A stretch of 64,000 nt of DNA from JAJRXC01 sp047639555 (GCA_047639555.1 JBLIOE010000022.1:1-64000), one strand, 5' to 3'. Shown: positions 52,650 through 61,844, counted from the stretch's first letter. Numbers and translations are program-made. Notes: generated from the sequence alone by a model not told the origin.

Positions 52650-53471
52650 CTAGCTAATCCCCATAAGCGCAAGGATCGACGGCGGCGGTGCGGGATCGCC
52701 AGCAGCGAGCATCGCGGCTCGCTCGATGTTGGCGACGTGGAAGCGTTGGTTCGCCCAGCGGTCCCAAGGGCCCTCCCCGGGAGCCAGGAGGGAGCGGAGA
52801 TATTGCTGGAGTTCGCGAACTTCGTTTTCTCCGCCGACCGGTCCGTGACTGGGCACGATGGTGGTGCCCCAGCCGAGGATCACGTCGAGTTGATCGGCCC
52901 AGGGCGACGGGTTGCCGCCCCAGGCGGGGGGGATCACACCGAACGTGGCCATTGCTCCGGCGAGCACCACATTGGCGTCGGGGATCTGGACGACCAGGTT
53001 CTCGGCCACTTGTCCGTGGCTGGGGGCGATCACCACTCGCGCTGAGATCCAGGCCGCCTCGCGCACGGTGTGGGTGACCGGGCGGGTTGTGAGCCCGAGG
53101 AAATCGTTGGCTAGCTCGGGGGCCATGTGGGAGTACGCCTCGACGTTTGGCGGCTGGTCTAAGAGCGCGCTGGTTTCGGGGGTGCCGTACACGGCAGCGA
53201 GCGGAAATGCCGTCGAACCACCAACGTGGTCGATGTGGGGGGAGGTGTAGACGAGGTGGCGGATCGGCACGCCGGTCGGCGCCAACGCGTCGGCGAACTC
53301 TCGCCCAAGCCGCGGGACCGTGCCCGAATCGACCACCGTGATCCCATCGTCCTCGATCACGGCGGCCATGTTTGGCGAGCCGAATCCGGTCGACGGGCGC
53401 AGGGCGACGAGGATGCCGTCGGCGATCTCAGTGAGCTCCACGGGAATGGACGGTAGCGGAGGAGTGTCCAC
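52650..53471 (-). CDS. metallo-beta-lactamase-fold protein with degenerate metal site
   Basis: The 273-residue protein has the overall MBL layout: VIEDDGITVVDSGT, LVYTSPHIDHVGGSTAF, then ATFGVIPPAWGGNPSPW and IVPSHGPVGG. Active relatives have HxHxDH and later a G-D metal ligand. Here the first is S-P-H-I-D-H, losing the first His, and the G-D ligand position reads G-A (LAGAMAT). At least two metal ligands therefore seem lost, and catalysis is doubtful. GTG 53471 gives a short lead; no ribosome-binding site is clear. It is divergent from the L,D-transpeptidase gene. Confidence 0.75.
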   Translation of the reverse strand: MDTPPLPSIPVELTEIADGILVALRPSTGFGSPNMAAVIEDDGITVVDSGTVPRLGREFADALAPTGVPIRHLVYTSPHIDHVGGSTAFPLAAVYGTPETSALLDQPPNVEAYSHMAPELANDFLGLTTRPVTHTVREAAWISARVVIAPSHGQVAENLVVQIPDANVVLAGAMATFGVIPPAWGGNPSPWADQLDVILGWGTTIVPSHGPVGGENEVRELQQYLRSLLAPGEGPWDRWANQRFHVANIERAAMLAAGDPAPPPSILALMGIS

Positions 53472-53526
53472 CGAATGACGAAAGATGCCGATGATCTCTA
53501 CTATGTGTGGAATGTCTGTGACCGCG

Positions 53527-54336
53527 ATGCCAAAGTTGCGTCGACTAACGAGCGCGCTCGTGGCCGTGTTGCTTCTTGCGTCGGCCTGCGGAACCGACAA
53601 GACGCTGGAAGTGGCGTCGGTATCGACGACCACATCCACAACAACAACCACCCTCACGCCGACCACCACCACGCCGACCACTACTACGCCGACCACCACC
53701 ACGACCGAACCCGTCGATCCGCACGAGACCTTCGTGGCCAACATCCTCGACGGCATCGAGATCCTCGATGCGTATGTGGCTCCGGACGGCGAACCGGCCG
53801 TCTTCGAATACGGCATCACCAACCCCACCTTCTTTGGCAACTCGCTGGCCCTGATGATCACCGACCGCACCGACGACGGGGAGTGGTTGAAGGTCGGCAT
53901 TCCGGTTCGGCCGAACGGCACTGAGGCCTGGATTCGCGCCGAAGACGCCGACATCACCTCCCATCGATTCAGCGCGCTGATCAATCTCACCGATCGTGCC
54001 GTCACCGTGTGGGACGGCGAAGAAGTCGTCGTCGAGACCACCGCCGTCATCGGCAAGGCGGCTACCCCAACGCCGCTGGGCAGTTTCTTCGTCAACGACT
54101 TCGTGGAGAAGTGGGAAGGCAGCGCCTACGGGCCGCAGATCTTGAGCCTGTCCGCCTTCTCCGAAGCGATGGACACCTTTGGCGGCGGGATCCCCGTCAT
54201 CGCGATTCACGGCACCAATCGACCCGATCTCATGGGCGGCGCTCACTCCAACGGCTGTGTGCGGGTGCCCAACGAAGTGGTCCGTTTGCTGGCCGAAACT
54301 GTGCCAATCGGTACACCCGTCGACATCGTCGCCTGA
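53527..54336 (+). CDS. L,D-transpeptidase lipoprotein
   Basis: This 269-residue wall-modifying enzyme makes 3-3 cross-links or attaches proteins to peptidoglycan. It begins with a lipoprotein signal peptide (RRLTSALVAVLLLASAC). A Thr-rich linker follows (STTTSTTTTTLTPTTTTP and on), then the YkuD catalytic domain near residues 140-265 with AIHGTNRPDLMGGAHSNGCV containing the catalytic His and Cys. In-frame ATGs also occur at 53485, 53503 and 53512; 53527 best fits a signal peptide. Lgt, which would lipidate it, is encoded 3 kb away. Confidence 0.88.
   Translation: MPKLRRLTSALVAVLLLASACGTDKTLEVASVSTTTSTTTTTLTPTTTTPTTTTPTTTTTEPVDPHETFVANILDGIEILDAYVAPDGEPAVFEYGITNPTFFGNSLALMITDRTDDGEWLKVGIPVRPNGTEAWIRAEDADITSHRFSALINLTDRAVTVWDGEEVVVETTAVIGKAATPTPLGSFFVNDFVEKWEGSAYGPQILSLSAFSEAMDTFGGGIPVIAIHGTNRPDLMGGAHSNGCVRVPNEVVRLLAETVPIGTPVDIVA
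53612..53712 (+). repeat. Thr/Pro-coding short repeats in the transpeptidase linker
   Basis: ACC/ACA/ACG codons repeat with a 15-base unit related to ACGCCGACCACCACC, seen about three times from 53660 to 53705. They encode the flexible, probably glycosylatable Thr/Pro linker between lipid anchor and catalytic domain. Length variation between strains is expected. Confidence 0.65.
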
Positions 54337-54341
54337 GCCGG

Positions 54342-55259
54342 ATGAGCCGCCTCCGTCCCTACTGGGACTGGACCTACGAAGCCGGGAAGGAACTGGCCGC
54401 GGAGTGGTCGAAGGATCGCGCCGGCGGGATGTCGGCCGAGATCGCGTTCTTTGCGTTGCTCGGATTCTTTCCTGCGTTCGTCGCGCTCGCGGCAGCCCTC
54501 GGTTCGGCGGACGCGTTACTTGGGGCAAACACCGCCGCCGATGTTGAGACCTGGCTTGTTGATCAGATGTCGGCCATCTTCGGCGGGGAGAACAGTCTCG
54601 AGGAAACGACGCGAGACCTCTTCTCGGGCGGGAATGGCGGTGCGCTCACACTGGGTGCGTTGATCGCTGTCTACGCCGCCAGTCGCGGGTTTACTGCTGT
54701 CGTGCGAGCCCTGGATGTCGCGTACGACCATGAGCACTTGCGGGGTTGGCTCTCGACTCGGCTTGTTGGCCTCGGTCTCACGCTGGTCACCATCCTGGTC
54801 GCGGCCGTCGTGCTCGTCTTGGTGGTCGTCGGGCCGCTCCTTGGAAGTGGCGCGGAAATCGCCGACGATCTTGGTGTCTCCGATGTCTTCGGCACGTGGT
54901 GGACCTGGCTGAGATGGCCCTTGGTGTTTCTCGTGCTCGTGGGCTGGGCGGCGACGGTGTATCACATCGCCCCAAACCACTCATCGCCCTGGCGGTCTGA
55001 GCTGCCCGGAGCTTTCGTTGCCGCCATCTGGTGGTCGCTGGTGTCAGGTGGCTTCAGCACCTATTTGTCGGTTGCCAGCTCGGGTGCCAATGCGATCTTC
55101 GGGCTTCTCGGCGGTGCGATCAGCCTGCTGTTCTGGCTCTACCTGATGGCCATGGGCCTCTTGCTCGGAGCCGAGATCAACTCCCTTCGGGCCGTCCGGA
55201 TGGGGCTTGATCTAAACCGCGAGGCTCGACCAGGACGGCTTTCGAAACCCGATCGCTAG
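54342..55259 (+). CDS. YihY/BrkB family membrane protein
   Basis: The 305-residue protein has about six transmembrane helices and the YihY/UPF0761 landmarks: MSAEIAFFALLGFFPAFVAL at the N-terminus, YAASRGFTAVVRALDVAY in the middle, and GAISLLFWLYLMAMGLLLGA with the closing GAEIN. Members were once annotated as RNase BN; transport roles are suspected. It starts 5 bases after the transpeptidase stop, so the two are probably co-transcribed. Confidence 0.9.
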   Translation: MSRLRPYWDWTYEAGKELAAEWSKDRAGGMSAEIAFFALLGFFPAFVALAAALGSADALLGANTAADVETWLVDQMSAIFGGENSLEETTRDLFSGGNGGALTLGALIAVYAASRGFTAVVRALDVAYDHEHLRGWLSTRLVGLGLTLVTILVAAVVLVLVVVGPLLGSGAEIADDLGVSDVFGTWWTWLRWPLVFLVLVGWAATVYHIAPNHSSPWRSELPGAFVAAIWWSLVSGGFSTYLSVASSGANAIFGLLGGAISLLFWLYLMAMGLLLGAEINSLRAVRMGLDLNREARPGRLSKPDR

Positions 55260-55269
55260 TCTCGTTTTC

Positions 55270-57045
55270 GTGACTGATTACCACTCGCCCGTCGACGACG
55301 TCCGCTTCGCTCTCCGCCATATCGCTGGTCTCGACGAGATTGTTGCGATGCCCGGGTTTGAGCATGTCGATGCCGATCTTGTTGACGGTCTGCTCGATGA
55401 GGCGGGTCGTTTCATGGAAGAGGTCATTGCGCCGTTGAATCGCGACGGTGACCTGATCGGTTCGGTTCGAAATGACGACGGCACGATCACCACCGCACCC
55501 GGCTTTGTCGAGGCCTACGGGCGTTATATCGACTCCGGTTGGGGTGCGATCGCGTTCCCGCCGGAATACGACGGTGGCGGGTTCCCGTGGATGGTGAACC
55601 TTGCCGTTCACGAGTTCATCACCACTGCGTGTTTCTCCTTCGGTCTCTGCCCGATCCTCAGTCAGGGTGCGATCGACGCGCTGATTCACTTTGGCACCGA
55701 GGCTCAGAAAGAGACCTATGTGCGGAAGATGGTGTCGGGTGAATGGACCGGCACGATGAACCTGACGGAGCCCGATGCTGGCTCTGATGTCGGCGCGCTC
55801 GCCACCAAGGCTGCACCCGTTGGTGATGGCTCGTATCTCCTCACCGGCCAAAAGATCTTCATCTCCTTCGGCGAACACGACATGGCCGACAACATCGTCC
55901 ATCTCGTTCTTGCCCGCACGCCGAACTCGCCGCCCGGCACAAAAGGAATCAGCCTTTTCGTCGTGCCGAAGTTCCTGGTCAATGACGATGGCTCGCTTGG
56001 CGCCGCGAACGATGTCTCCTGTGTCTCGATCGAGCACAAGATGGGTCTGAAGGCCAGCCCTACTTGTGCCTTGTCGTTTGGCGACCAGGGCGGCGCAACC
56101 GGCTGGCTACTGGGTGACGAACACGCGGGCATGCGCGCCATGTTCCTCATGATGAACACCGCCCGTCTGTCGGTCGGTCTCGAGGGTGTCGGCCTGGCCG
56201 AGCGGGCTTATCAGCAGGCGCTGAACTTCGCTCACGAACGTCGTCAGGGTCGGGCTGCGGGCGCCGCCCCCGGCGAACTTTCGCCGATCGTTGACCATCC
56301 TGACGTGCAGCGCATGTTGCTCGACATGGCTTCCGGCACCGCCGCGATTCGCGGCCTCTGTTACCGCAATGCTGCGGCCATCGATCGATCGAAGAATGGT
56401 GCAACCGAAGAAGACCGGGCAACGGGCGAAGAAGTCGCAGCGCTGCTCACTCCGCTTTCGAAGGCGTGGAGTACCGACATGGCCTGCGAGCTCACGAGCC
56501 TCGGCATCCAGGTGCACGGCGGTATGGGTTATATCGAAGAGACGGGCGCGGCGCAGCACTTCCGCGACGCTCGAATCACGCCGATCTACGAAGGCACTAA
56601 CGGTATTCAGGCGATCGATCTCGTGGGCCGAAAGGTGCCCATGGACGGCGGCAACGTCATCGGTCGCCACCTTGCGTCTCTTCGCCAAACTGCGGATCGG
56701 GCGGCCGTCACAACCGGGCTCGAACAAGCGACCAAACACTTTGTCGCGGCGATAGATGCGGTGGGCGAGGCGACCGACTGGTTGCTCGAACATGGCGCGG
56801 CGAACCCCTCGGCTCGATTGCCTGGCGCGGCCGCTTACCTGGAGATGCTCGCCGTCACCACCGGCGGCGATGTCTTGGCGACTGGGGCACTCATCGATTC
56901 GGGGGATGGCGAGATGGCGAGCCGCGAGGCCCTCTTCCGCTTCTTCGCCACGAATCGTCTTGCGCGCGTTCCCGGCCTTGTTGCTGCCGTGCGAGAGCTT
57001 GGCGGCGATCTCGAAGTCGGACGAGCCACCGTCCTGGCCCGCTAG
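55270..57045 (+). CDS. acyl-CoA dehydrogenase, long form (DmdC-like)
   Basis: This FAD enzyme puts a 2,3-double bond into an acyl-CoA. At 591 residues it is longer than classical acyl-CoA dehydrogenases (~380) and matches the class with a C-terminal extra domain, which includes DmdC (3-methylmercaptopropionyl-CoA dehydrogenase of DMSP breakdown) and long-chain FadE enzymes. Visible motifs are MNLTEPDAGSDVGAL, YLLTGQKIFISFGEHD, QVHGGMGYIEETG and YEGTNGIQAIDLVGRK, the last two typical of the flavin and dimer contacts. Which acyl-CoA is used cannot be decided here. Confidence 0.9.
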   Translation: MTDYHSPVDDVRFALRHIAGLDEIVAMPGFEHVDADLVDGLLDEAGRFMEEVIAPLNRDGDLIGSVRNDDGTITTAPGFVEAYGRYIDSGWGAIAFPPEYDGGGFPWMVNLAVHEFITTACFSFGLCPILSQGAIDALIHFGTEAQKETYVRKMVSGEWTGTMNLTEPDAGSDVGALATKAAPVGDGSYLLTGQKIFISFGEHDMADNIVHLVLARTPNSPPGTKGISLFVVPKFLVNDDGSLGAANDVSCVSIEHKMGLKASPTCALSFGDQGGATGWLLGDEHAGMRAMFLMMNTARLSVGLEGVGLAERAYQQALNFAHERRQGRAAGAAPGELSPIVDHPDVQRMLLDMASGTAAIRGLCYRNAAAIDRSKNGATEEDRATGEEVAALLTPLSKAWSTDMACELTSLGIQVHGGMGYIEETGAAQHFRDARITPIYEGTNGIQAIDLVGRKVPMDGGNVIGRHLASLRQTADRAAVTTGLEQATKHFVAAIDAVGEATDWLLEHGAANPSARLPGAAAYLEMLAVTTGGDVLATGALIDSGDGEMASREALFRFFATNRLARVPGLVAAVRELGGDLEVGRATVLAR

Positions 57046-57101
57046 CGGTAGATCCCGGGTGACCGGCGGAAGTGTCGACCGCCGCGTAGGGTTTCGTCCG
57101 C

Positions 57102-57941
57102 ATGATCTTTGCGTCGTTTCCTAGTCCCTCGAGCGAAGCGTTCGAGCTCGGCCCGCTCACCCTGCGGGCCTACGGTCTGGCGATCGCCTTCGGCGTTCTG
57201 GCTGGCGTGTGGCTGGTACAGAACCGATGGAAGGCCCAAGGCGGCGACCCCGAAGACATCTCGACCATCGCGATGTGGTCGGTGCCAGCGGGCCTGGTCG
57301 GAGCGCGGATCTATCACGTGTTCACCGATTGGCGATTCGACGAGGGTTTTGCTGAGCCATTCAAGATCTGGGAGGGCGGCCTCGGAATCCCCGGTGGCAT
57401 CGCCGCGGGCGTGTTCATGGCGCTCTGGATCATCAAGCGCAACGGGTGGGATCGCGGTCAGCTGCTCGATGCGGCGGCCCCCGGTCTTCCGCTTGCTCAA
57501 GCCATTGGCCGGATCGGCAACTGGTTCAACCAGGAGCTCTTTGGCGGCCCGACCGATCTCCCTTGGGGAGTCGAGATCGCGCCCGAACACCGACCGGCGG
57601 AATACATCGACAAAGAGACGTTCCATCCGACGTTCCTCTATGAATCGCTCTGGAACCTCGGGTTGGTGCTCTTCATCATCTGGGTTGGCAAGACCAAGAA
57701 GCTCGTGAGCGGCGGACTTCTCGCCGTCTACATTCTTGGTTATCTCGTGGCGCGACTGTGGCTCGAAACGGTGCGCATCGACGCGGCCACCGAAATCGCC
57801 GGCGTCCGCATCAACATCTGGATGAGTGTGATCGGGATCGCGCTGGCCGGCGGTTGGCTCGTGCGGCGCGGGCGTCGCTCAGACGACAGCGCCGGTGTCG
57901 AGCCGGTCGAGGTGACCGTTGCCGACGACGGTTCGGCGTAG
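57102..57941 (+). CDS. lgt: prolipoprotein diacylglyceryl transferase
   Basis: Lgt transfers diacylglyceryl from phosphatidylglycerol to the lipobox Cys of prolipoproteins. The 279-residue protein has seven predicted helices, LRAYGLAIAFGVLAG near the N-terminus, and the Lgt signature GRIGNWFNQELFGGPT near residue 140. FHPTFLYESLWNL is also present, with conserved His and Glu. Likely clients in the window are the 3356 lipoprotein and the 53527 transpeptidase. Its last 63 bases overlap the end of a convergent kinase gene, so the C-terminal tail may vary. Confidence 0.94.
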   Translation: MIFASFPSPSSEAFELGPLTLRAYGLAIAFGVLAGVWLVQNRWKAQGGDPEDISTIAMWSVPAGLVGARIYHVFTDWRFDEGFAEPFKIWEGGLGIPGGIAAGVFMALWIIKRNGWDRGQLLDAAAPGLPLAQAIGRIGNWFNQELFGGPTDLPWGVEIAPEHRPAEYIDKETFHPTFLYESLWNLGLVLFIIWVGKTKKLVSGGLLAVYILGYLVARLWLETVRIDAATEIAGVRINIWMSVIGIALAGGWLVRRGRRSDDSAGVEPVEVTVADDGSA

Positions 57942-58919
57942 CCGATTCAGCGAGTGGTACTTGTTGAGCTGACTTGCTGGCGCGGGCGGCGGGAACATCG
58001 TGAGGTCGCGAATGTCGTAGGCGATCGAATAGAGCCGTAGACGGTCGAATTGTCGCGGCACGGCGAAGAGCTCGGGATAGTCCTCGCGGAGCCACCAGGG
58101 GATCTCGGCGTAGTCCTCGGGGCGGGTGCGATCGACCCACTCATCACCTACGTGGAGGTGAGGGAGGCAACACATCCGCAAGAACACGTCGAGATCGACA
58201 TCGCCGGGAGAGGTTCGCGACCACTCGAAATCGAGAAGTGCACTGATCTGTTCGCCATCCCAAAGGATGTTCTCGAAGGTGAGGTCGCCATGGACGAGAA
58301 ATTTACTGTCGAACGGTTCGATCGACGGCGACAGGTCATAGACGAGCTTTTCGACGTCGTCGATGAGGCCGCGGTCGACATGGGCCAGCGACCGAGCCTG
58401 ATCGAGGGCGACCAGCAGAGACATGACTGGGGAGAGGGTTTCGCCGCGCAGCATCTGTGGTGCGTCGATCACTGGAAGATCGCGGGGGCCCGGTGTCATG
58501 TGGAGTCGCTTCATCTTTGACGCGAGTTGCCGTACGGCTTCGCGGCGCTGCGCGACGGTCATCGACGGCCAGCAATGAGCGAGCGGCTTGCCCTCGACAC
58601 GCTTCAAGACGAGATAGTCGGCGCCCATACGGCCGCCATAGGCAACCACCATTGGGTAGCCGATCTCCGCGGGGAGGCTGGGGCCGAGAATCGCTTCGCG
58701 ACGCAGACGCTGGTTGGGGCGACGATTGACGCGCACAACGTGGGTCGGGGTGAGCCAGACCTCGTTGGTCACGCTGGTCGCCGCTTCGAGCTCGACCGTG
58801 GAATCTAGGCCCGCTCGGAGCAGGGCGTGACGAGCGCGCGCCATAGCCATTGGGTTGCGGCGTTCGCTCACTGCGCGCGTCGTTCGCGGCGCGTCTGGAC
58901 TGGACTCATGTGGGTCCAT
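57879..58919 (-). CDS. aminoglycoside/choline-type phosphotransferase
   Basis: The 346-residue APH-fold kinase has an intact catalytic loop FLVHGDLTFENILWD (HGD-x4-N) and metal Asp in LLDFEWSR. It also has VWLTPTHVVRVNRRP and LVLKRVEGKPL in the N-lobe. It probably phosphorylates a hydroxyl on a small molecule (sugar, choline-like or antibiotic). ATG 58919 is used; M24 (MAMARARHALL, 58850) is an alternative. It overlaps lgt tail to tail by 63 bases, an unusually long convergent overlap. Confidence 0.82.
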   Translation of the reverse strand: MDPHESSPDAPRTTRAVSERRNPMAMARARHALLRAGLDSTVELEAATSVTNEVWLTPTHVVRVNRRPNQRLRREAILGPSLPAEIGYPMVVAYGGRMGADYLVLKRVEGKPLAHCWPSMTVAQRREAVRQLASKMKRLHMTPGPRDLPVIDAPQMLRGETLSPVMSLLVALDQARSLAHVDRGLIDDVEKLVYDLSPSIEPFDSKFLVHGDLTFENILWDGEQISALLDFEWSRTSPGDVDLDVFLRMCCLPHLHVGDEWVDRTRPEDYAEIPWWLREDYPELFAVPRQFDRLRLYSIAYDIRDLTMFPPPAPASQLNKYHSLNRLRRTVVGNGHLDRLDTGAVV

Positions 58920-58984
58920 CGGTAGCAGTCGTGCGGAACTGAGGGCACGTCAGCCGAATGGACTATCGCAATATGTCGAACAGC

Positions 58985-59749
58985 CTAGGAAACGCCCAGG
59001 GCGTAGTCGCTCAGCGGTGGCCACGCATCGATTGCCCACGGCCCAAAGGGATGATCCGCGAGTGCAATACAGGTGACATTGTTGACCGGGTCGATCCAGA
59101 TCATTGTGCCGCTCTGGCCGAAATGCCCGAACGTGGTCGGGGAGTTGTGGGTGCTTGTCCAATGCGGCCACTTGTGCCCACGAATCTCTGGCCCGAGCCC
59201 CCAAAGGTTCGGTGATTGGCGCCCGTAGCCGGGCAGAAGCCCGTCGAGCTCGGGTCGGTGTGGGCTGGTCGCCCGGGCGAGTGTGTCTTCGTGGATGAGG
59301 ATGGGGGAGCGCCAGGCGGTCGTGAGCGCGAGGAGATCGCGGACGCTGGCCCATGCGCCGGCACCCGCCGATCCGGCGATGGTGGTTGATGTCATCGCCA
59401 GCGGCTGAAGGATCGCCTCCGCGGCGTAGGTTGCGAACGGCATCTCGGCCTGGTGGGCGATGGCATCAGCGACATCGTCGTAGGCGTCGGTGGAGTAGTT
59501 CCGTCGCGTGCCGGTGCTGTGAGCCAGGAGATCCGCGGGCGTCGCTCGCTTCTCGCCGATCGGAAGGTCAAGCGGGAGCGTGCCTTCTTCGTGGGCGACA
59601 AGGGCGACCATGGCAGTGATGAGCTTGGTCACGGACGCGAGTTCGAATGGTCGATCGATGTCACCACTGGTCTCAAGAGTTGTGTCTCCTACGCGGATCG
59701 CGGCGGCGTGGCTGACTGGCCATCCGGCAAGGAGATCGTCGAGCGACAT
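58985..59749 (-). CDS. beta-lactamase-family serine hydrolase
   Basis: The 254-residue protein has the S-x-x-K motif (ASVTK), a Y-S-T in place of the Y-x-N motif (NYSTDAY), and HFGQSGTMIW near the C-terminus as the K/H-x-G element. This fits class C-like esterases and penicillin-binding relatives rather than a true beta-lactamase. No signal peptide is seen, so it is probably cytosolic. It is transcribed toward the kinase gene, 65 bases away. Substrate unknown. Confidence 0.82.
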   Translation of the reverse strand: MSLDDLLAGWPVSHAAAIRVGDTTLETSGDIDRPFELASVTKLITAMVALVAHEEGTLPLDLPIGEKRATPADLLAHSTGTRRNYSTDAYDDVADAIAHQAEMPFATYAAEAILQPLAMTSTTIAGSAGAGAWASVRDLLALTTAWRSPILIHEDTLARATSPHRPELDGLLPGYGRQSPNLWGLGPEIRGHKWPHWTSTHNSPTTFGHFGQSGTMIWIDPVNNVTCIALADHPFGPWAIDAWPPLSDYALGVS

Positions 59750-59808
59750 GTCGCTGAACCTAGACGGCCCCGGTGCGGGGTCGGCCCATGCCGGTTCTGT
59801 ACGGTTGC

Positions 59809-60336
59809 ATGGTGAGCGAAGAGTTGGCGATAACCACGAATCGAGTCGACCGAGCGTTTGCGTTCATCGATTTGTCAGGGTTCACCAGCTACACGGAGAT
59901 GAACGGCGACGACCAGGCAGTAACTCTGCTCGGGCTTTTCCGAAGCGCAGTGCGAGAAGCGGCCTCGTCTCGTGGCGTTCGTATCGCGAAATGGCTCGGC
60001 GACGGAGCCATGCTCGTGGGCGTTGAGACCGAACGGCTCGTGGAGACCGTTGTCGACATCGAGAGCCGTATCACCGCCTCCGGTATGGCCCTTCCGCTTC
60101 GGGCCGGTGTGGCGGTCGGACCGGTCATCTTGTTCGAGGGCGACGACTACATCGGTCACGCCGTCAACATGGCCGCCCGTTTGTGTGACGAAGCCGCCCC
60201 ACACGAGGTGCTTGCCACCGAGGCCGCGATGTCGTCGCTCCTCGTGAACACCGACGCTGAACCCGCCGGGGAGCGCGTCATACGTGGCGTTGAAGATCCC
60301 GTGGCGGTTGTTCGGTTCACCGCTCGCACCGAGTAA
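59809..60336 (+). CDS. stand-alone class III adenylate cyclase
   Basis: This 175-residue single cyclase homology domain, with no membrane or sensor domain, would work as a homodimer. All key residues are in place: metal Asp21 (FIDLSGFT) and Asp65 (LGDGAML), adenine-selecting Lys61 (AKWLGD) and Asp113 (DDYIGHAVN), and transition-state Asn120 and Arg124 (VNMAAR). It should therefore make cAMP. ATG 59809 gives a normal N-terminus. The stop overlaps the start of the next gene by one base (TAATG), coupling it to an alkyltransferase-like protein. Confidence 0.88.
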   Translation: MVSEELAITTNRVDRAFAFIDLSGFTSYTEMNGDDQAVTLLGLFRSAVREAASSRGVRIAKWLGDGAMLVGVETERLVETVVDIESRITASGMALPLRAGVAVGPVILFEGDDYIGHAVNMAARLCDEAAPHEVLATEAAMSSLLVNTDAEPAGERVIRGVEDPVAVVRFTARTE

Positions 60337-60626
60337 TGGATCCCGCCGACCGGTCGACGTGGACAGATTTCGAACGAGCGGTTGGGGCTGTTCTCGACCA
60401 ACTTGAGCCCGGCGATCTCGTCACCTACGGCGATGTCGCGACGGAGGCAGGTTTCCCGGGAGCGGCTCGTGCCGTTGGGTCGGTCTTGCGTCGGTCTGAG
60501 GGTGTCTTTCCCTGGTGGCGAGTGGTGAGCGCCAGCGGGCGCCTTCTTACCGGCCACGAACAGATGCAGATGGAGCTCCTCGCAGCAGAGGGGATTGAGG
60601 TCCGCGGCGGTCGAATCCGCGGCTAA
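60336..60626 (+). CDS. alkyltransferase-like (ATL) DNA-binding protein
   Basis: The 96-residue protein has the DNA-binding half of O6-methylguanine-DNA methyltransferases: VTYGDVATEAGFPGAARAVG with the helix-turn-helix, then FPWWRVVSASG. In true methyltransferases the last segment reads PCHR with the acceptor Cys; here both Cys and His are Trp, so it cannot accept alkyl groups. ATL proteins instead bind alkylated guanine and recruit nucleotide excision repair. It is coupled to the cyclase gene by a one-base overlap. Confidence 0.87.
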   Translation: MDPADRSTWTDFERAVGAVLDQLEPGDLVTYGDVATEAGFPGAARAVGSVLRRSEGVFPWWRVVSASGRLLTGHEQMQMELLAAEGIEVRGGRIRG

Positions 60627-60656
60627 GCGCACCGCCCCGGTAGCCTTGGCAACTCA

Positions 60657-61844
60657 ATGTCAGACACCCTAGATACAGAGACCGCCCCCACTTCCTTTGC
60701 GGCGCTGGGTCTGCGGGCCGAGATTGTTGCGGCGCTCGACGAGCGCGGAATCACGTCTCCCTTCCCCGTACAAGCCCTCACCATTCCCGATGCCCTCGCG
60801 GGCCGCGATGTCTGCGGCAAGGCCAAGACCGGTTCGGGTAAAACCCTCGCCTTCGGCTTGCCCGTTCTGCAGCAGATGCCGAAAGCGCGACCGAACTTCC
60901 CGACCGGAATCGTTTTGGTTCCCACTCGCGAACTCGCCAACCAGGTCACCGAAGAACTCGAACCCGCCGCGAACGCGGTCGGTCGTCGTGCTCTCGCCAT
61001 CTATGGCGGCGCCCCGATCGAGAAGCAGATCGAGATTCTCAACGAGGGTGTCGACCTCGTGGTCGCCACCCCGGGTCGCATGATCGATCTCATCGAGCGC
61101 AAGGCGGTTTCGGTCGCCGAAGTGCGCCACGTCATCGTCGATGAAGCCGACCGTATGGCCGACATGGGCTTCCTCCCGCAGGTCGAGTGGATTCTCCGCA
61201 ATGTGGAGGGCGAGCATCAGACGCTGTTGTTCTCCGCCACTCTCGATGGTGTGGTCAACACTTTGATCCGTCGTTATCAGACCGATCCGTCGATGCACGA
61301 AGTTGCCGGCGAGGACGTCACGGTCGACGAGATGACCCATCGGTTCGTCGCCGTGCACAAGATGGACAAGTCGAAGGTCGCCGCCACGATCTCGAGGTCT
61401 TGTAATCGCACCATCATGTTCACCCGCACGAAGGCCATGGCCGACCGCCTCGCCGATGACCTCCTCGACTTCGGTGTGAAGGCTGCGCCCATCCACGGCG
61501 ACCTTCGCCAGACGAGCCGAGAGAAGTCGCTGCGCGACTTCTCCGATGGAAAGCTCGATGTGCTCGTCGCCACCGATGTTGCGGCCCGCGGCATCCATGT
61601 CGACGCAGTCGACATCGTCATCCAATACGACCCACCGTCCGACCACAAGACCTATCTCCACCGTGCGGGCCGAACCGCTCGCGCCGGAGCGACCGGACTT
61701 GTGGTGACATTGTCGATGTGGGACGAAGAGCTCGACATCAAGCGCTTGCAGAAGCGAATCGATGTCATTCAGCCGCTGGCAGAGATGTTCTCGAACGATG
61801 AGCGCCTCAACGACCTCGCGGGCTGGGACCCCCACGGCGACTGA
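60657..61844 (+). CDS. DEAD-box RNA helicase
   Basis: The 395-residue ATP-dependent RNA helicase has the Q motif, GKAKTGSGKTLAF, PTRELANQ, TPGRMIDL, VDEADRMADMGF, SATLDG, MFTRTKAMADRL, ATDVAARGIHVD and HRAGRTARAG. It lacks the long basic tail of the helicase at 29580, to which it is otherwise similar (shared DEADRMADMGF and ARGIHVD). It probably acts in ribosome assembly or mRNA decay. Its end overlaps the start of the DNA methylase gene. Confidence 0.93.
   Translation: MSDTLDTETAPTSFAALGLRAEIVAALDERGITSPFPVQALTIPDALAGRDVCGKAKTGSGKTLAFGLPVLQQMPKARPNFPTGIVLVPTRELANQVTEELEPAANAVGRRALAIYGGAPIEKQIEILNEGVDLVVATPGRMIDLIERKAVSVAEVRHVIVDEADRMADMGFLPQVEWILRNVEGEHQTLLFSATLDGVVNTLIRRYQTDPSMHEVAGEDVTVDEMTHRFVAVHKMDKSKVAATISRSCNRTIMFTRTKAMADRLADDLLDFGVKAAPIHGDLRQTSREKSLRDFSDGKLDVLVATDVAARGIHVDAVDIVIQYDPPSDHKTYLHRAGRTARAGATGLVVTLSMWDEELDIKRLQKRIDVIQPLAEMFSNDERLNDLAGWDPHGD

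Noticed and set aside
52650..54095. One 481-codon minus-strand gene spanning the MBL homologue and the transpeptidase
   Set aside because: The part beyond about 53471 is antisense to the L,D-transpeptidase and lacks MBL features.
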